From: Cercis canadensis
Taxonomy: Eukaryota > Streptophyta > Magnoliopsida > Fabales > Fabaceae
Assembly (NCBI GenBank): GCA_003255065.1
Contig: QAOA01006013.1
Location: forward strand, 1,503,623-1,567,622
DNA length: 64,000 bases
Reading direction: 5' to 3'
Numbering within the stretch: the first letter of the stretch is position 1; each line of letters begins with the position of its first letter. The notes beneath the pieces were generated by a model. That model saw nothing but the letters and a program-made list of their open reading frames with translations. It did not search any database and was not told the origin of the DNA. The position numbers were made by a program, and so were the translations under genes. Shown one piece after another: positions 52,938-64,000 of this stretch.

Positions 52938-55350
52938 TTTTCTTCTACACATGGAAGAACAACCAAAGTTTCTTTACGTCATGGTGAGCCAAAGTTTCTT
53001 CATGTCATGATGGATATTGGATCATCATTCAATCTATAAGTTCCTAACAATCAATCTATGAAGAGTTTAAATATCTCTTTCCATCAAAAGTTCTCTTGGG
53101 TGAGTAATTTTCCTCAAAAAGATGTTCTCGCACTTAAGATCTAGTTGAGTAATATTCTTTTAGACATAATTGAGTCATAGGAATAAATCTCTGAGTAAGT
53201 CTTTATTTGTTTTTTTACGAGATTTCAAGCATAATACTAATATCATTTCTAATAGTATTAGAGCAATATATCTTTATTATTATTTCTTACTCACAACAAA
53301 AATCGTAACAATCATAACAAATGAAATTACATCATACCTAATGTCATACATGAACAACAAAGAATATAATGTAACAACTATCTATATCACTATATGCTAC
53401 ATTTTTTTTAAGAAAAATAAAAATAAAAAAGACAAAGACTTTATTATTTATTTCTTTAAGTTTTGTCAAATTTTATAGTTTATTATATCAAGGCATTTTA
53501 CAAGGAAAATATTTAATTGAGATAGCTTTTGTATCTTTCATAGAAGTATGCTATCTAGAATTAACAGCTGCATATATATATAAAATCAAAGGGAAATTAT
53601 TAACCTTGGTAATGGGGAGAAGTTTTTGATATTTTTATTGGAGATATTAAATTCTTACTTTTCATATTATCATGTAAAAAAAAATCAAAATATTCAATAT
53701 CTCTTTCAACTAGTAAAACATAAAATTAAATTTAAATTTAGGACCTTTTGAAGGCATATGATGCCTTTAATTTGAATTAGCATATTTATAAGACTTTAAC
53801 ATACCACATACAACATAATTTATCATTAAGTTGATGTCTTAGGTGTTATTTTTCATCCCTCAACATCCCCAATTAATTAATTAAAAAAATATGATTTTGT
53901 CTATTTAATGAAAAAATACAAGTATATACCATTTTATGATGGATAAAATTAAAATTAACTTAAATAATGCATGGCCACAAGAGAAATCGTTTCTTTTTCT
54001 ACAGTTGAATTAGGACAAAAACATGATTAATTTAGATGAATATACATGATTGGATATGGATTAGTTCTAATAATTTAGATGGATTGCGTGTGCAAATAAA
54101 GTAGACATGATTAATAGTGGATTTAATTGGTGATGCGTTGCCGTAATGGCTAAAAAAAATTAGTGATCTATTACTCTAAAAATTAATATTTTCCTTAGCT
54201 AGAAAAAGACTCACATATTTTCAATTGATATAATTAAAAATTTATTGTATTAATTATGTTTGCACTATAAAAATATTATTTCTCAACAATTTATAATGAT
54301 TCCAATGATATCTAGATGTGTTATAATTAATTAATATATTAATATTATTTATACATACTAATTGATATTTAGTGTTAACATAAGCAACTTTCAATATACT
54401 AAGTTACTAGACCCACATTCATGTAATATTGGGGCTATTGTTTTTTGGTATTTTGGCTACAATTTTGAATTCGAACATAGAATCNTGTGTTATAATTAAT
54501 TAATATATTAATATTATTTATACATACTAATTGATATTTAGTGTTAACATAAGCAACTTTCAATATACTAAGTTACTAGACCCACATTCATGTAATATTG
54601 GGGCTATTGTTTTTTGGTATTTTGGCTACAATTCTGAATTCGAACATAGAATCCATAAACATTGAAAATGATTTCAATACCACTACACTATGAACCGTTT
54701 AATAATACTGACGCTATTGACATAACAAAAACTATATTTGGGTGTACAAGATTACATAAGAGATAAATAGATACATAAGTTGTTACCAGAAAAAAAGAGT
54801 CATAGATACATAAGTTGAGTGTATGGAAGATAGAAGACTTTCCTTTTTGGTCATTAGATAGAGAAGACTTTCTTTAAGCCTACTTTGTTGTTTAATTTAA
54901 TTTTTACATGTAATTTAAAATAGCATAATGCATCTAATTATGATATACTTTTATTTATTATTATTTTGTCAAGTAAACTACTATTTTTTTCTTAAGTAAA
55001 ATAAAATGTTATTTTAATCCTATAATTTGCTTCAAACTTTATTTTGGTCAATATACTTTTAGTTATTTCTGAAGTAAAATAAAAATTTATTTTAATCCCC
55101 ATATATAGTTACGGTCTCTCAATTGAGTTGTCATTTTACATTTGCTAAAAATTAGCTAATGCAACCTCAAATTCACAATTGAGGTGATAATCCTTACATG
55201 CTCCTGAATTAACAATTAATTGAGGTTTTTAAGATTTCAATATATATATATTGATAGGACAGTATAAAGATATTTTAATTGCTAACAAAAGAGAGATTTA
55301 GTTATTGACATGATGAGACTAACCATGACTCATATTTCAATATGAAAAAA
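52938..55350. other. AT-rich intergenic DNA with one N-separated duplication
   Basis: No gene is recognised. The open frame at 53170-53478 is Asn/Lys/Ile-rich and reflects base composition. The duplication at 54317-54653 is listed separately. Confidence 0.55.
54317..54653. repeat. 168-bp direct duplication flanking an N
   Basis: Copies at 54317-54484 and 54486-54653 differ at about one base (TTTTGAATTC against TTCTGAATTC) and are separated only by the N at 54485. This is the same signature as the other N-linked duplications. Confidence 0.9.
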
Positions 55351-55718
55351 GAGTAAAACCCTTTTTTAGTCCTTGAAAAATGTAGTCACTGACAAATTCG
55401 TCCTCCAAAAATTTTTGGTAACAAATTGGTCATTGAATTATTATTTCACTGACAAATTAGTCATCCGATAAGCAAGATCAGTGAAAAGAAAAGGAGCACT
55501 TGAATGAGAAAATGAGGGCTTAAACATAGCTATACAAGATCAGTGAAAAACATTTAGAAAAGGGGTCTGCAGGGGTCCATAACTTTTCTCATTAAAGTAC
55601 CAAAGGACTAATTTATCAGACAGAATAATAATTCAAGGACCAATTTGTCACTGAAAATTTTTGGAGGACGAATTTGTTAATAACTAAATTTTTTAAGGAC
55701 TAAAAAAGGGTTTTACTC
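55351..55718. mobile_element. Mutator-like MITE, 368 bp, perfect 9-bp target duplication
   Basis: Terminal inverted repeats start GAGTAAAACCCTTTTTTAGT and pair over about 115 bases. ATGAAAAAA occurs at 55342-55350 and 55719-55727, directly outside both ends. The first nine terminal bases match those of the element at 52677, so the two belong to one family or closely related families. The core contains AAGATCAGTGAAAA twice. No protein is encoded. Confidence 0.9.
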
Positions 55719-57355
55719 ATGAAAAAATACTACTAAGGGACATGCTAGTGCTACGTCAACCAATTTTTAACTGGAATGAAACAAAACTCAATATATAAAA
55801 GAACGACATTGTATTTTGAAATTTAGAGCAAATCATAGCAACTTAAATAGTAGTTCAATATGATCTTTAACAGAAGTTATAAATATTTTTTAAGGAATCC
55901 TCTAAATTATTGATTATAAGAACCCAAACTAAAAAGTTTCAAGCTTACATATTTTATAAGAACGATCATATATATATATATATATATATATAAGGCAAAT
56001 TATCTCTTTTACGTAATCCAACACCTAATCATACTCTTGAACTTTGATGGATTAACAAAAAGGGATCATAAGTTGACTTAGGAATTTTTTTTTTCTTTGT
56101 GATTACTGACTTAAGATTTAAAATGCATATTAGTGAAGTGTTTAGCAATCATTTTTTGATAAGTTTGACTATCAAAAGGTCGAGATCAGATCCTAATTCC
56201 TTAGTTACAAAAAAAAAAAAAAAANAAAAAAAAAAAAAAAAAAAAAAAAACCACTACTGCTTATAATGGTTTTAGAAGTTGCTACTTTTTGATGTAATGA
56301 ATATATTGAGACTTTGATTCTAAAGACTTAAGAAAATACCTCAAGAAACAGATAGTAACACTAACAGCTGATTGGTAGTGCACTTTACATGTATTATTAT
56401 TGAATTAATTATCTATGTGTCAAACTCAATATATATTTTTAATATTTTTATTTACAACTCTAGATTTAAATATAAAATTTATAATATTTAAGTAAGACTT
56501 TAATATATTAGTCACCTACATTAGACTTAATATATATAAACCTCCTTTACAATGTGAAACTTTTTGTTTTGCGTCAAGCTTTCAGTACTTAGTTTTGTAT
56601 TAAAGAAGTACTTACGAACACATTGCAGAAGATGTTTCCATTTCTTACGTTTTCCTCGATTTTTCCATGAGCCTATCAATTTTCTAGTTGAAAACTTAAA
56701 TGGAATAAAGAAGGAAAAGGTGATGCTCATGGTATGAGATAAAGGGGAAACAAAATTAAGATACCATGAGTTATATGTGCAGATCTTTTTGAATAAAAAA
56801 AAATTATGTGGGGATTTGTTTCTCAAAATCTAATAATATTAAATACAGTTATTAAAACATGATTTTTTTTATTTCTGTTCTTTACAAATAAGTAAAGAAA
56901 AGGCAGCAAAACTGCTGTGGAATTGTAACTAGTAATTTTTTTCTTTCATTACTGGTGCAATAAATGAGAGTCAAAACCCATGGCTGCATTTGCATCATGC
57001 ATTTCGAATATGTAACATGCATGGCTTCATAATTCTCTGTTCATGTGTCTCACCCACTGAAAGAAAACCCACAAAGGAAGAAAAAACCAAGATTTTTATA
57101 CATCACAGAATTTAGTTAAATTTGAGCTGTTTAAAATAAATTATGAGAATTTTCAGTTAAATTTGTTAGATGTATGTTTTATTAGGTTAATAATGTGAAA
57201 TTTACTAAGATACATGGTGGTGTGTTTAATATTTATCTTCTCTACATCTACACATATATTATAGTTTGAATTTTCGTAAGGCTTTAAAATTTCTCCACTT
57301 TTATATCAAGATGTATAAATATCATTTTTCTACTCTAACACCCATATTATTTCTA
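55719..57355. other. AT-rich intergenic DNA
   Basis: There is a TA microsatellite at about 55969-55992 and a poly-A run with an N at 56225 (about 56210-56250). The minus-strand open frame at 56527-56826 has no family resemblance. No gene is recognised. Confidence 0.55.
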
Positions 57356-57812
57356 AAAGTTTGTTTGAGAGTTATTTTAGAAGGGAAAGAAAAGGAGAGG
57401 AGAGGAGAGGAATAAAACTCCAATCTCCCTTGTTTAAAAGATTTATCTTAAAAGAGGAGAGGAGATTGGTGAGTAAGATGTAACCTCTATACTCTTTTTT
57501 TGATCCATTTTTGTGTTTCTCCAAGTTGAGGGGTTTGGAGAGGAAATATGTTAAAATGATTATTATATTTCTTTATTTTTTTAAATGCCNGTTAAAATGA
57601 TTATTATACTTCTTTATTTTTTTAAATGCCTATTAATTTTAGTAATAAAGGGTAAATTAGTAAAAATATTTTACAATAAGACTTTTCTTTTCTTTTCTTC
57701 TTATTTTAATCATCCAAACAAAAAAGAGGAAAACTCCTCCCTTTCTCTTTCCTTCTCTTTTCTCTCATTTCCTTTCCTTTTCTCTTACTTCAAACTCTCA
57801 AACAGACCCTAA
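57356..57812. mobile_element. hAT-like MITE candidate with purine-rich arm
   Basis: The left end GTTTGTTTGAGAGTT (near 57359) is mirrored at the right end, where the complement reads GGGTCTGTTTGAGAGTTTGA. Inside, the left arm is GGAGAGG-rich and the right arm CCTTTTCTCTT-rich, so they pair further. Terminal sequence of this style is common in plant hAT MITEs. A clean 8-bp target duplication was not found. A 40-bp N-separated duplication (57550-57630) lies within, so the true length is uncertain. Confidence 0.6.
57550..57630. repeat. 40-bp direct duplication flanking an N
   Basis: Copies at 57550-57589 and 57591-57630 (both start GTTAAAATGATTATTATA) differ at one base and are separated only by the N at 57590. 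Confidence 0.9.
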
Positions 57813-58349
57813 GTCTTCTATAATTTTTTTCTTAAATTTGGAATAATTAATTCCTTAATATGATATTAGGTTATTGAGAGTTTAATCTTTATTATTTCTA
57901 ATTTTTTCATTAGAATTAGATTTCAACACATAATAGAAGAAGTGAGTTAAAAAAGTAGAAACAAATAAGAAAGTATGTTGTAAATAAAAAGAGAGAATGA
58001 AAATACCTGTAGCAACTAGCAAGTACCCTACTTTGAACAGCTCCTTTGCTTCCATTCTTTCAGTTTTCAACTTCTGAACAGTATTTAAGATTCTGAAATA
58101 GAAGTCAATGTGCTCTAGTAATTGCTCCACACTCTCTCCCACTCCTTTCTACCCTCCAATGCCCAATCCCAATCCCAAACACCTACTTCTCTCTTCTTTC
58201 TTTGCTCCCAACCAAAAACTCTCCTTCTATCTCTTACTTTTCCTTTCTCTCTCTTACTAAAGAAAAATGGAAAACAGAATAGATAGAGAATAAAGAGAAA
58301 GTGGGCACTTTCAATAAAATATTAAACCTCTTCACAAGCTGCCAACTGG

Positions 58350-58600
58350 CACATTTAACTGCCACGTAGTAACTTCCCTTTGGCTTCTTCACTTTGACGT
58401 GGCACTCCCATGACTCCTCTTCCCTCCATAAATACCCCCTTCCCTTCTTTTCCTTTGTTCGTCACTCTTCATTTACCTTTTCCCTCTCTTTTCTGTCTAA
58501 TCTCTATACACTAACATTCACTCACTCTCATTTTCTCCTCTCTCTATTTTTGTCACCCAACCCAATAACAGCAAAAGAGAAAGAAACTGTGACCAAAATA
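58350..58600 (+). promoter_or_regulatory. ABCG25 core promoter and CT-rich 5' UTR
   Basis: GACGTGGC at 58396-58403 matches the ABA-responsive element core ACGTGGC, and GCCACGT at 58361-58367 is a second ACGT box. A TATA-like CATAAATA lies at 58427-58434, about 170 bases before the ATG. From there to 58600 the sequence is CT-rich and free of upstream ATGs. Placement is by motif only; ABA inducibility of the gene would fit the Arabidopsis ABCG25 gene. Confidence 0.55.
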
Positions 58601-61600
58601 ATGCCAGCAACAGCAGCGTTTGGTGGTGTAGAAACTCCCAATGGAGACTCACCCGATGTTCCAGCTTCTTCCAAACACGGCCCTCGAGAATCGCGTGACC
58701 TCCCTCCTTTAATCTCCTCCTCTCCTTACCCAATCACTCTCAAGGTAGTTAAATAACTAAACCAACCAAAACACTAGCATATTAAACCACAAAAAAAAAA
58801 AAGAAAAAGAAAAATTCTTGCCCAATATTCATAGTCATAGCTTTACTTCATCGAGTCAGTTTGACTGACTCGGTCATCCTAGAGTCATGACTCAGTTGAC
58901 TTATACTGTATACTTGTATTTTTCTTTCTTTTTATATTTTTGGGAAATTAAAATTGAATTATGTTTGTTCATGCAGTTCATGGACGTGGCTTACCGAGTA
59001 AAGATAGAGAATAAGCAAGGAGGGAGCAGCATTAAGCGCATGCTGACTCATGGCTCCTCATCACCGTCCGATGAAAGATCAAGGGTGCCCATAGTACAAG
59101 AGCGAACCATCTTGAACGGTATTACGGGTATGGTGTCCCCAGGACAAATCCTAGCCATCCTGGGCCCATCAGGGAGCGGAAAATCAACGTTCCTAAATGC
59201 GATTGCGGGGAGACTGCATGGACACGGCCTCACCGGAACAATCCTCGCGAACGGCGCGAAACTCAGCAAAAGCGTTCTTCGACGAACCGGGTTCGTGACT
59301 CAGGACGATGTTCTCTACCCTCACCTCACAGTGCGTGAAACGTTGATCTTCTGCTCCCTCCTTCGCCTCCCCAGAAGCCTTTCGAGGAGAGAAAAGATCG
59401 CGGTGGCTGAGTCGGTGATTGCCGAGTTGGGGCTCGTGAAATGCGAGAACACCATAATCGGGAACAGCTTCATTCGCGGTGTTTCGGGTGGGGAACGGAA
59501 ACGGGTGAGCATAGCCCACGAGATGCTCATAAACCCGAGCTTGTTGATTCTGGACGAACCAACCTCGGGTCTGGACTCCACAGCGGCGCACCGCCTCGTG
59601 ACCACTCTTGGGTCGCTGGCGCAGAAGGGGAAGACGGTGGTGATGTCGATGCACCAGCCTTCGAGCCGTGTCTACCAGGTGTTTGATGCGGTTCTCGTGT
59701 TGTCAGAAGGGCAGTGTTTGTATTTTGGTAAAGGCAGTGAAGCCATGAGCTACTTCAAGTCGGTTGGCTTCACGCCGTCTTTTCCTATGAACCCTGCGGA
59801 TTTCCTGCTTGATCTCGCCAACGGTAAGTCAACTTCGATTTTTCTGCCCTTTTGGTGTTTGTTTTGTTGTTATTCCCCATCTATTCTCTCTTTTTGGCTT
59901 TCCTCACTTTCAGTAGATTCTTATTACCCTGACTCCTGAGCTAGTTCATTAATTTTACCCATTTTACTATTATATGAATTATAAGTTTAATTGGACTTCT
60001 GGGTCATGCTTTATGATTAGAAATATGAACATTAATATGAGTATATGTCCTGTGTTGTACTGTTGTGGATTTTTTTGCTCTAATTAACAAGATTTGCAGA
60101 ATCTCTATGTAATGGTTGAGATTGTGTGGAGGAGTTAAGGGGGTGGAGATAGAATATGGCATGATATGGCTGACCCGGTTCTGGAACTAATTAAGGTCTT
60201 CAACTAGGACAATATCATGTGGCACACATTATGTGAGACTACTTCCCCTTGTTTTTTGCTGCTGCCAAAACTTTCTTGTCATAATTGCTGGCAATGTAGC
60301 AAGACACCCATAATATGGTCCACATTGAACTGGGTATTTTTATCACAACCATTAATTTTTTGATTAGTTTTTGTCGTTAACTTTAGTATGGAGTTAGACC
60401 ATATGTTACTATATTTTAGCGTTTCTGACTTGGCATCCTTACTCCTATTGCTAGTTCACAGTCTAGGTTTTGGAAATGGGCTGCCCATACCTTCAGTGTG
60501 GTGGAGAGTGATCATGGTGATGATGTGTGTAATTATATTAGAAAAATTATTCAAGGGTTTGAATTAGATGCAAAAGATAAAGGTTTCTAAGCTTCAGTGG
60601 ACAAATTGATTGGATACGTGCTGGATTTTGGTTTTTGCATCAGATTATAGCTTAGTGGGAAAATAATTCCTTTATGCATGCCACGTGTCCTCTTTTCTTC
60701 GAACTGTCTGTCACTTCCTCTACTTTTTCTTGCTTCCATCAGCTGGTTAGTTTTCATGTCCTGGGGCCGACCTGATATGACTCCTTGTGCTTCTAGTTCT
60801 TCCTCTCTTTGGTTCATTTCTGCTATCCTTCCCCTTGCTCTTTCATATTGGCCACAAGGCCAAACCACAGCCACTGCCTCCTCCAAGTGAGCCGTGACAT
60901 TGTTCCATTAGGCTAACTAGATTTTATTGAGAAAATATTAGTCCAGATATCACATAATTTCCAATCAAGTTTAATAATTCTCAGAAAAACTTCATATAAA
61001 GAATTATAAAGGACATGGGTGATGGATGGAAGTTTACGCAACATATATGGTATTATATATTAGAATTTAATTCCTTCGGGAAATAAGGGATATTATCAGA
61101 TAGATACAATTCTCTTCATTTAAAAAAGCCCTGGAAGACTGAGTTTTGAGCCTTTTTTTTGGAAACGGACAAGAGTATTTTTAAGAAAGTATAGGTGGCT
61201 TTAAATGTGGTGCCAATTTTTATGTGGGTCCAGATAAATTCCTTATTTGGAAGGGAAATAATAGAGGAGCATATCATCGAGTTTTGGACTTGTGAGGATA
61301 TGGACCCTATATTACTATAACCATATCCCTTTCAACAGGAATAACTTGATCCAATGTTTGGAAAGAATCACATCAGTATCAAAACTACTTTTGTTGTGAT
61401 GTCGGAAATAGGCAAATGTGTTGACTTATTTTATAATAGGGTAAGGGAGGCAACACAAGTCTTTTTTGTTTTTTTGGATATGGCAACACAAGTCATTTTA
61501 GACTTATACAAAAGATATACTTAAATTATTCCAACGTACCCGCTTGGTGCAGATATTAGTATGTAGCATTATGACATTTAACAAATTTATCTCTGTTTTC

Positions 61601-64000
61601 AAACTTTTGCTGGAATATTTGCCTCCTGTCTTTTTCTTTTAATTTCTTTTTCTTTACATTCTTCCTTTTGTCCCATCTAATGATTCTCATGTGGAACTTG
61701 TTAACGTAAGAAAAGAAAAATGACAAAAAAAAAAAAAAGAACTCTTTGCTGATGAATTTTTTCAACCAAAGATTTATTTTCTTATTCTTTCTCTGTTTCT
61801 TTTCAAGTTCAAACATAATCAAAGAATGCTGCTGGTTTTGTAGGATATAAGTGCAGTAAAAACTCACTGGACTACGGATCATATAAGGGAAGATGATCCA
61901 CTTTCTCTTATTGAATCACCTCAACGTTTGTTGGAGGTGGGATTTAGTCTAATCTTCTGCTCTAATTGGGTTGTAGATAACAATTATTATTGAAAAAGTC
62001 CACTGTGGGTCAAAGCTATTTGCAGGTTTAAATAAAACGTGATCTATGGTATAGAAAAGTTTGAAATGCTTAAGTAGTGGACTGGAGTGTAAGTTTTAGA
62101 TACCTGGTCTAGTGTTTGCAGTGTTGCTTCTTTTTAAGAATAGATTGGTGGGTTATGTCACTAAGCATGGTCTACAATTAATTAATACAAGAAAGAACTG
62201 TATTGGAAGTGCTGTTTGACTAGGTATTTTTAACTTATCTGCGGTTCAACGTCTTAAGCACTAAGATTATCAAGGCTGTGCCTCTCTTAACCTTTATGAT
62301 TGATTCTTAGGCACCATAATTATAATGTGGGTATTGAGTGGAGGAGGTGATGACGACATTGATAGCGTGAGAAACCATCAATCTGTTGTAAAAAGTTAAT
62401 AAAGAGCACTTTGAAAAGTGGCAAGTTGAATCGCTGTCTGCCCTTGAATTAATTGGTGTCATAAGCGGTAACCTTTTGATCTAGAGTGTTTCTTCGTATT
62501 CTGTTGGGTGGATGAGTTTTTGGGTAGCTAATTAGCTATAATAGAGTTTATAGTTGGGTTTGACTCATAATCAATATCTTTGTTTCCCAATATTGGATGT
62601 TTGGTTTTTTGGCACCTGTACATGTCGTGTACGTTGATACAAATTTCCTAGAAAATATTATAGAGCAACGACGGAATTTGGGGGCTGTCCCCATATTCAT
62701 CATTACACATGTCAAAATTTGACCTTCTCTTCTTTGACAATGATCTGGCATAGTCTTGAAGATGATTCCCTTTTCTTCTTCACTTTTTTTTTTCTCTTTT
62801 CCTCCAACTTTTTAAGAATCTTAATCTTGGGATCTGTTGAAGAACTACACGTGTTGGGCTGCATTTCACTCTTCTAAGCTTTCCCTTCCGCGAAAGTGAA
62901 GTACGTTGGCAGAAAGGTTTAAAAGACAAAATAAATAATTAAGTTGATATATTATACAAATCAAAGTGGAAGCAAGTGGTGGCCCAACTTCAGTGCCAAC
63001 ACTAATACTAGTGGAGACTCACCATAACACCAACATATGTCAGCTTTTATAAGCTCCACTATTCTACTTAGGCCTTGCAAGTTTATGCCGCTGAGCTTAC
63101 TCTTTGGAATAATCAAATACGTATTTGATTAATTTACGGCCCATTTTTTATGTACTTTATCTGTCCTCTTCCTTTTCTCATATTTTCTTTTGCTTCAATA
63201 TTCTTCTGGGAAAAGATTCGGCTATTTAAATGCTAGATTTTAAATACATGGTCCTGTAGGGCCTTGCCATTATGCTACAGCTTATCATTTTCAATAGTTT
63301 ATTGGGTTGAATCTTATTGGTTCTACTTAGATAATGTATTGCGTAGATAAGGATCTTTCCTTGGAAGGTTCATTCTCTCTCATTGTCTCTCTCACTTGTG
63401 GCCCCTTATCTTTTTATCCCAAAGTTGAATAAGCTATGCTTCTCGCAAACTTAAACCAAATAAAGCGGAGCTATGAAAATTGACCTTCTTGTTTTGGAAT
63501 ATTTATGCAGTCCAAACTCTAAAAATTGTTTGTTCTGTTGTCTTCCTCTGCCAGTGGGTTAATTTACTCAGATTACTCTACTGAATACCGTTGTTTGTCC
63601 AAGTAAGAAATGCAACTACGCAATTGAGGTGCATGCAACTACAGAAAGGACTCTTAGAACTTAATTAAAACATTATGGTGTTTGACTTGTCCTTACTCAG
63701 TCTACCTCAAACATGTTCTTAAAAGTTTATAACGCTAAAGCCATCAATGTTACTATGTTACTTCAAATTCAGTGATGAGAAAATAGTGCATGACAAAGTG
63801 TAAATTGCGTGTCATGCACTATTTTCTGTCATAAGTATACTTGTTCAATATCTTTATCTTTGTTGTTAGAAAAGAAAATCCAAAATATATCTTAATTAAT
63901 CTTGGTTTGAAATTCTGCAGGTGTTTGCCAAGTTGAAGGTCTAAGTGAAAGAGATAGGCCAAACATAAAGCAAAACTTAGTTCATTCATACAACACCATA
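58601..64000 (+). CDS. ABCG25: ABCG25-type ABC half-transporter (ABA exporter family), 5' part
   Basis: Exons: 58601-58744, 58977-59823 and 63921-beyond the window, with GT-AG junctions. The N-terminus is [20 protein letters not shown], then [20 protein letters not shown]. The nucleotide-binding domain has Walker [10 protein letters not shown] at 111-119, the Q-loop at TGFVTQDD, the signature VSGGERKR at 217-224, Walker B LLILDEP at 237-243 and the H-loop in [11 protein letters not shown]. It ends [13 protein letters not shown]; exon 3 continues [19 protein letters not shown]. This order (NBD first) and these junction sequences fit the WBC half-size transporters, closest in memory to Arabidopsis ABCG25 (At1g71960), a plasma-membrane ABA exporter. 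The six-helix membrane domain lies off the right edge. Intron 2 is 4.1 kb. Exon 2 is GC-rich compared with its surroundings. Confidence 0.93.
59824..63920. other. ABCG25 intron 2, 4.1 kb
   Basis: The intron is mostly AT-rich. A GC-richer patch at 60640-60900 carries a G-box CACGTG (60682-60687) and, on the minus strand, an open frame (60587-60886) of mixed composition (about 99 codons). The frame shows no known domain. No other gene, RNA or transposon was recognised. Confidence 0.6.

Noticed and set aside
53170..53478. 102-codon plus-strand open frame
   Set aside because: It is dominated by Ile, Asn, Lys and Tyr, as expected from AT-rich DNA, with no family resemblance.
59048..59686. Several open frames antisense to or shifted in ABCG25 exon 2
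   Set aside because: They are shadows of the GC-rich ABC-domain exon; Walker and signature motifs belong to the plus-strand frame.

Overview
This is nuclear DNA from a flowering plant, a dicot and probably a woody rosid. The evidence is AT-rich intergenic DNA, GT-AG introns, and plastid, calcium-signalling, exocyst and ABC-transporter genes whose closest remembered relatives are Arabidopsis genes. It is a draft assembly: there are scattered single Ns and one run of 12 Ns, and several Ns sit between two copies of the same sequence.

Layout. At 282-593 (-) is the first exon of plastid ribosomal protein L21. At 1567-6197 (-) is a complete seven-exon calcium-dependent protein kinase of the CPK4/CPK11 type. 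At 6.2-11.7 kb is AT-rich DNA with two long foldback elements. At 11.7-13.3 kb (-) is an APO4-like gene broken by three frameshifts. At 14.8-15.1 kb is a probable glycine-rich-protein relic. At 15775-17494 (-) is a small secreted subtilase-propeptide-like inhibitor (SPI-1 type). At 18437-25386 (-) is a nine-exon EDRF1-like TPR protein. At 28227-44425 (-) is a 21-exon exocyst subunit SEC5. At 44.4-58.6 kb is a 14 kb gene-free stretch with many MITE or foldback elements. At 58601-64000 (+) is the 5' part of an ABCG25-type ABC half-transporter, which runs off the right edge.

The exon models were assembled by hand from conserved protein similarity and GT-AG junctions. All reading frames close exactly: CPK 496 aa, SPI 134 aa, EDRF1-like 1479 aa, SEC5 1096 aa. 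This makes it unlikely that the frameshifts in the APO4-like gene are base-calling errors.

The order RPL21 - CPK11 - EDRF1-like recalls Arabidopsis At1g35680 - At1g35670 - At1g35660. SPI-1 and ABCG25 recall the neighbours At1g71950 and At1g71960. The window may therefore preserve an older gene order that was split in Arabidopsis; this rests on remembered locus numbers. Two of the genes act in abscisic-acid biology in Arabidopsis: CPK4/11 as positive regulators of ABA signalling, and ABCG25 as an ABA exporter. I found no CRISPR array, rRNA, tRNA or prokaryote-like system. The least explained material is the set of long inverted repeats, especially the modular 0.7 kb hairpin at 9.08-9.79 kb.
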